A DNA stretch of 7,717 nt from Bacteroidia bacterium (GTDB lineage Bacteria > Bacteroidota > Bacteroidia > NS11-12g > UBA955). Below are positions 5,700-7,717 of the stretch, piece by piece; within the stretch, counting starts at the first letter, position 1, and every line of letters begins with the position of its first letter. Where the stretch lies: assembly GCA_023228875.1 (NCBI GenBank), contig JALOAG010000035.1:1-7717 (forward strand). The letters run 5' to 3'. A program made the position numbers and the translations under genes. The notes beneath the pieces were generated by a model, which was given only the letters and a program-made list of their open reading frames with translations, had not been told where the DNA came from and did no database searches.

Positions 5700-6038
5700 T
5701 TATTTAAGCCATTTGGATCCATCCTGTACAAGGGCCTTTATGATTGGGTCGTTCTCAGATTTATAATTTGGACTTTGTTCAAAGCGGAAACAAATATACA
5801 AATCGAAAAGCAATTCGGTTGTAGTTGCACCAACATATTCTTCCAATCCAGTTTCCCATACACCGGGCATAAACTGCTCTTCAAAGAAGGCAAGCAAATC
5901 TTCCTTTTCAATTTTATATCCTGGAAACATATTCAACATTCCCAATACAAAGTCCAAATTGTCACGCAATGTGCTTTCAATTTGTTTTGACAAACTGTTT
6001 GCTTGTTCATCTGTCAATTCTACCATCATAACTTTCAT
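5700..6038 (-). CDS. Acidic hypothetical protein (112 aa)
   Basis: This complete 112-residue frame starts at 6038 in an AATGCTATG context and ends with TAA touching the 5' edge of ribozyme C. The protein is acidic and helical: residues 8-40 form a likely helix pair (LTDEQANSLSKQIESTLRDN), followed by KIEKEDLLAFFEEQF and a third helix rich in Phe, Leu and Cys. No cysteine pairs, transmembrane segment or signal peptide. I do not recognise a family. A nearby second Met (residue 4) is possible as start, but the chosen one has the expected context. Confidence 0.82.
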   Translation of the reverse strand: MKVMMVELTDEQANSLSKQIESTLRDNLDFVLGMLNMFPGYKIEKEDLLAFFEEQFMPGVWETGLEEYVGATTTELLFDLYICFRFEQSPNYKSENDPIIKALVQDGSKWLK

Positions 6039-6068
6039 AGCATTTAATTTAAAGTTAAAAAATACAGC

Positions 6069-6104
6069 TTGGTTGATCGCTTGGTTGTTCGCTTAGTTGT
6101 TTGC
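6069..6104. repeat. Three 12-bp tandem repeats spanning a stop codon
   Basis: Three 12-bp units, TTGGTTGATCGC (6069-6080), TTGGTTGTTCGC (6081-6092) and TTAGTTGTTTGC (6093-6104), lie head to tail. The third contains the last three codons and the TAA of the gene at 6093-6374; in the other two units the same position reads CAA. The gene end therefore appears to have expanded, or been shortened by one base change. Confidence 0.8.
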
Positions 6105-6374
6105 CACGTAATATACGGCATCAACATCAATAAGCATATCCTCTGTTAGGATCTTCTCGCCTGGTCGGTCTATGGATATAATTGTGCTTTTTGCATTTTC
6201 ATACCCATTGTTATATACAATAACCATACCTGGACGCAGCACATGCAAAATATGTTCTTTTGCAATACGCATAAAATAGGCCATCGCGTCTATATCATCA
6301 TAAGACGCTTTTTTGTTTTTCTTCTTATATATTTGCCAATAGGCAAACACATGTTTTCTTACCAGCTTTTCCAT
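6093..6374 (-). CDS. Small hypothetical protein (93 aa)
   Basis: This complete 93-residue frame starts at 6374 (ATAACTATG), two bases after the stop of the preceding gene, so translation is probably coupled. The N-terminal half is a basic helix (residues 1-22, with YKKKNKK) followed by an acidic helix; residues about 47-93 look like a small beta barrel (PGMVIVYNN, STIISIDRPGEK, DAVYYVANN), reminiscent of SH3-like folds that bind nucleic acid. That is a shape impression only. The C-terminal VANN and stop lie in a 12-bp tandem repeat that continues past the stop. Confidence 0.8.
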   Translation of the reverse strand: MEKLVRKHVFAYWQIYKKKNKKASYDDIDAMAYFMRIAKEHILHVLRPGMVIVYNNGYENAKSTIISIDRPGEKILTEDMLIDVDAVYYVANN

Positions 6375-6376
6375 AG

Positions 6377-6598
6377 TTATTTATAAACAGCGGTTCGTAT
6401 TCCTTGTTCGTTTACAAATACCCACTCAAGGGTCTTTTGGGCTTCTCTTTCTTTTGCCCTTCTGAGTTTCTCTTCACGCAAATATTTCTCATTGCGCAAA
6501 ATAATGGCTTGTTCTTTCCCACTTTCAGTTTCCACAAATGGTCTAAACGTTGCTTTTTTGTCAGCAACCACATTTTTTACTTCAATTGACATTTTCAT
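6377..6598 (-). CDS. Small charged hypothetical protein (73 aa), first gene after repeat array
   Basis: This complete 73-residue frame starts at 6598 in an ACGCTATG context (a second Met at residue 3 is possible). Residues about 34-56 form a strongly charged helix (NEKYLREEKLRRAKEREAQK), flanked by short strand-like segments. No known motif. It is the first gene after the gene-poor stretch and the 11-bp repeat array, 32 bases before its ATG, and its position suggests it heads the transcript running through 6374, 6038 and beyond. Function unknown. Confidence 0.8.
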   Translation of the reverse strand: MKMSIEVKNVVADKKATFRPFVETESGKEQAIILRNEKYLREEKLRRAKEREAQKTLEWVFVNEQGIRTAVYK

Positions 6599-6629
6599 AG
6601 CGTTTATATTTAAAAATTAAAAACTCAAA

Positions 6630-6673
6630 TTATCTCCCAGTTATCTCGGAGTTATCTCGGAGTTATCTCGGAG
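6630..6673. repeat. Array of four 11-bp tandem repeats (TTATCTCGGAG)
   Basis: Four units join head to tail: TTATCTCCCAG (6630-6640) and TTATCTCGGAG at 6641-6651, 6652-6662 and 6663-6673. The order and the CCC variant match the array at 4383-4451. It lies 32 bases before the start at 6598, in the leader if the promoter at 6719-6751 is used. The likely use is as an operator for a shared regulator, but a role in the RNA leader is possible. Confidence 0.85.
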
Positions 6674-6718
6674 TTTCTACAGGCCGCCTGGTCGGTTTGT
6701 TGTACCGCCTGTTGTGCC

Positions 6719-6751
6719 TAAACATAGGCTTTGACCAAAAACATAGTCAAC
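6719..6751 (-). promoter_or_regulatory. Candidate promoter for the 6598 gene group
   Basis: On the minus strand GTTG (6751-6748) is followed after 21 bases by TATGTTTA (6726-6719), the same layout and spacer length as the candidate at 4289-4321. It sits after the terminator hairpins and before the 11-bp repeat array, as expected for a promoter opening a new transcript. Both boxes deviate from the Bacteroidota consensus. Confidence 0.35.
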
Positions 6752-6757
6752 TGACAA

Positions 6758-6777
6758 AACGGCATAAAATAGCCGTT
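6758..6777 (-). terminator. Possible weak terminator hairpin
   Basis: Six base pairs, AACGGC with GCCGTT, enclose an 8-base AT loop. On the minus strand the stem ends in UUUUG, a short U tract. It is the last of several hairpins between the gene ending at 7368 and the candidate promoter at 6751. Confidence 0.35.
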
Positions 6778-6779
6778 CG

Positions 6780-7259
6780 ACTAGACAAGTCAAAAAGTCA
6801 AAGCCGTTTGGCCTTGCTTTTTGGCAAACATAAGTACTAAACATAAAAATAAAGCCTTTTGCGCTTGTCTTATTATTTTGACAAATAAAAAAGGCAAAAG
6901 GCAGCGACAAAGCATATTTTTGACCTTGCATAACAGACGTTTGCAAATAGTCAAAAAATAGCTTTTTTTGTCGTTTTAACATTGGTTTTTAGCTTTAAAA
7001 AACAAAGACAATAGCAAGGCAAAGCAGGGCATAAAATAAGGCAAAAAACGGGCTTAAATTGCGCTTTTTGCAAAACAGGGCATTTTGCCCTTTGCGCTTT
7101 GCGCTCAAGTTGCATAATGCTTTTGAGTTGCGCAAGGGCTACCCAAAAATAAGGCATAAAAAAAGGCATATTGTAAGGACAAAGGCAATAGGCAAAGGCA
7201 TATAACAAAGGCAGCGACAAAGGCCATAAACAAAACAGGAGCCGCAAAACAAAGGCAAC
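6780..7259. other. Gene-poor stretch of unusual composition
   Basis: About 480 bases without a convincing gene. The plus strand is built from recurring words such as AAGGCA, GACAAA and GCAAA. A 16-bp exact repeat occurs at 6897-6912 and 7207-7222, and a 21-bp exact repeat at 7146-7166 and 7308-7328. GAA, GAT, ATC, GTG and CAC are absent. Frames on the minus strand here run through likely terminators, have no start context and give Phe-, Leu- and Cys-rich nonsense-like proteins. It may be a long 3' region or decayed sequence. Confidence 0.55.
7077..7091 (-). terminator. Possible third terminator hairpin
   Basis: A compact stem AGGGCA with TGCCCT around a 3-base loop. On the minus strand it is followed by GUUUUG, so the U tract is interrupted and weak. 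It could back up the two stronger terminators upstream. Confidence 0.35.
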
Positions 7260-7288
7260 AAAAAAGGGCCGACAAAATGCGGCCCTTT
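7260..7288 (-). terminator. Rho-independent terminator, second of tandem pair
   Basis: On the minus strand a 9-bp stem, AAAGGGCCG with CGGCCCTTT (7288-7263), encloses an 8-base loop and runs into six U residues (to 7260). GC-rich stem plus U tract is the standard intrinsic terminator form. The plus strand lacks a comparable U tract, so it acts on minus-strand transcripts. Confidence 0.8.
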
Positions 7289-7319
7289 GCAGGACAAAGA
7301 CCAGGGCAAAATAAGGCAT

Positions 7320-7349
7320 AAAAAAAGGGACTATAAAAATAGTCCCTTT
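7320..7349 (-). terminator. Rho-independent terminator of the gene ending at 7368
   Basis: On the minus strand a perfect 10-bp stem, AAAGGGACTA with TAGTCCCTTT (7349-7324), has a 6-base loop and continues into a tract of seven U residues (stem end to 7320). It starts 18 bases past the stop codon at 7368, the expected place for the end of that transcript. Confidence 0.88.
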
Positions 7350-7367
7350 GGTTGTTGCCGGCCTTGT

Positions 7368-7717
7368 TTATTTGTCGTCGGTCGGTTTGGCGACTCCCTT
7401 ATAAAAATAGCGGGTTTGGCCGTCGTCGCCTTTGACAGACTTAATAATAAAGCCTTTGTCCTTGCTTAGTCGGCTAGGCAGTTGGACGTTAACGGTTGAC
7501 GCAAGCGACTTGACAGGTCGGTCAAAACAGTTGACCAAAATAGTTAACGCCTCGGCTTTTGTCAGGCCGTTAGGGCTGTTTTTAAGGGCCTCGGCTATTG
7601 TCCATATAACCCCTTGCTTTTGCTCTCTCGCTTTGGCCTCAAATGGGTTGACCTCCAGTTGTTTTGTTAACTCAATGGTTTTGCCTCCAATAATAACTGT
7701 TTTGACGGCTCCGGCAT
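7368..7717 (-). CDS. Winged-helix-like protein, N-terminus cut by the window edge
   Basis: An open frame enters at the window edge and runs 115 codons to TAA at 7370-7368; no start is visible, so the N-terminus lies outside. The middle (about visible residues 36-107) has the helix, helix, helix, strand, turn, strand layout of a winged helix: VIWTIAEALKNSPNGLTKAE, a second helix with NCFDRPVKSLASTVNVQL, then GFIIKSVKGDDGQTRYFYKG as the wing. Such domains usually bind DNA, so a regulatory role is plausible but unproven. All Asp codons are GAC, all Glu GAG and all Asn AAC, unlike the genes to the left. A strong terminator follows directly. Confidence 0.8.
   Translation of the reverse strand, partial: AGAVKTVIIGGKTIELTKQLEVNPFEAKAREQKQGVIWTIAEALKNSPNGLTKAEALTILVNCFDRPVKSLASTVNVQLPSRLSKDKGFIIKSVKGDDGQTRYFYKGVAKPTDDK

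Noticed and set aside
6677..6982. Minus-strand open frame of 101 codons
   Set aside because: It has no CTATG or A-rich start context, is unusually rich in Phe and Cys, and overlaps the candidate promoter and a hairpin. It could still be real because Asp codons are all GAC as in the gene at 7368, but support is too thin.
6951..7319. Minus-strand open frame of 122 codons
   Set aside because: It runs through the tandem terminator and its Leu, Phe, Cys and Ala rich sequence simply reflects the AAGGCA-type word bias of the region.
7287..7469. Plus-strand 60-codon frame
   Set aside because: It crosses the terminator stem and the end of the minus-strand winged-helix-like gene, with no start context.

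Overview
The window looks like part of a phage or prophage-type genome of a Bacteroidota host. Every convincing gene lies on the minus strand. The genes are small, closely packed and mostly unrecognisable. No strong Shine-Dalgarno site precedes the starts; instead starts sit in an A-rich leader that almost always ends in (G)CTATG. Two possible Bacteroidota-style promoters (TTTG-like, 21-base spacer, TAnnTTT-like) are present. The host assignment is an inference from these signals and not from a marker gene.

Reading in the direction of transcription (from 7717 down to 1): 7717-7368 is the C-terminal part of a winged-helix-like gene. It is followed by a gene-poor stretch (7367-6680) holding two strong tandem terminators, two weaker hairpins and a candidate promoter. 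This stretch and the adjoining gene have a very odd trinucleotide composition: GAA, GAT, GTG and their complements are almost absent. A tandem array of 11-bp repeats (6673-6630) then leads into a first gene group (6598-4580): small unknown proteins, a zinc-ribbon protein and a short gene at 5350-5177. A structured spacer (4579-4247) carries three hairpins, a second array of the same 11-bp repeat and another promoter candidate. A second gene group (4246 to the window start) holds unknown proteins, a Cys-rich protein and an alanine-rich Imm-5-like protein.

The most striking content is a set of three type I hammerhead self-cleaving ribozymes, all on the transcribed minus strand, at 2007-1947, 3347-3287 and 5699-5640. 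Each has the full CUGAUGA core, GAAA, a GUC cleavage triplet and three paired stems, and the stems differ between copies by compensatory changes. Each sits right at or just after the end of one gene, and the predicted cut lies 25 or 26 bases before the start codon of the next. They would cut a polycistronic transcript into separate mRNAs with short A-rich 5'-OH leaders, while leaving the upstream message with a structured 3' end. The copy at 2007-1947 also carries the last 27 bases of the gene at 3338-4246, so the element appears to have been duplicated together with a gene end.
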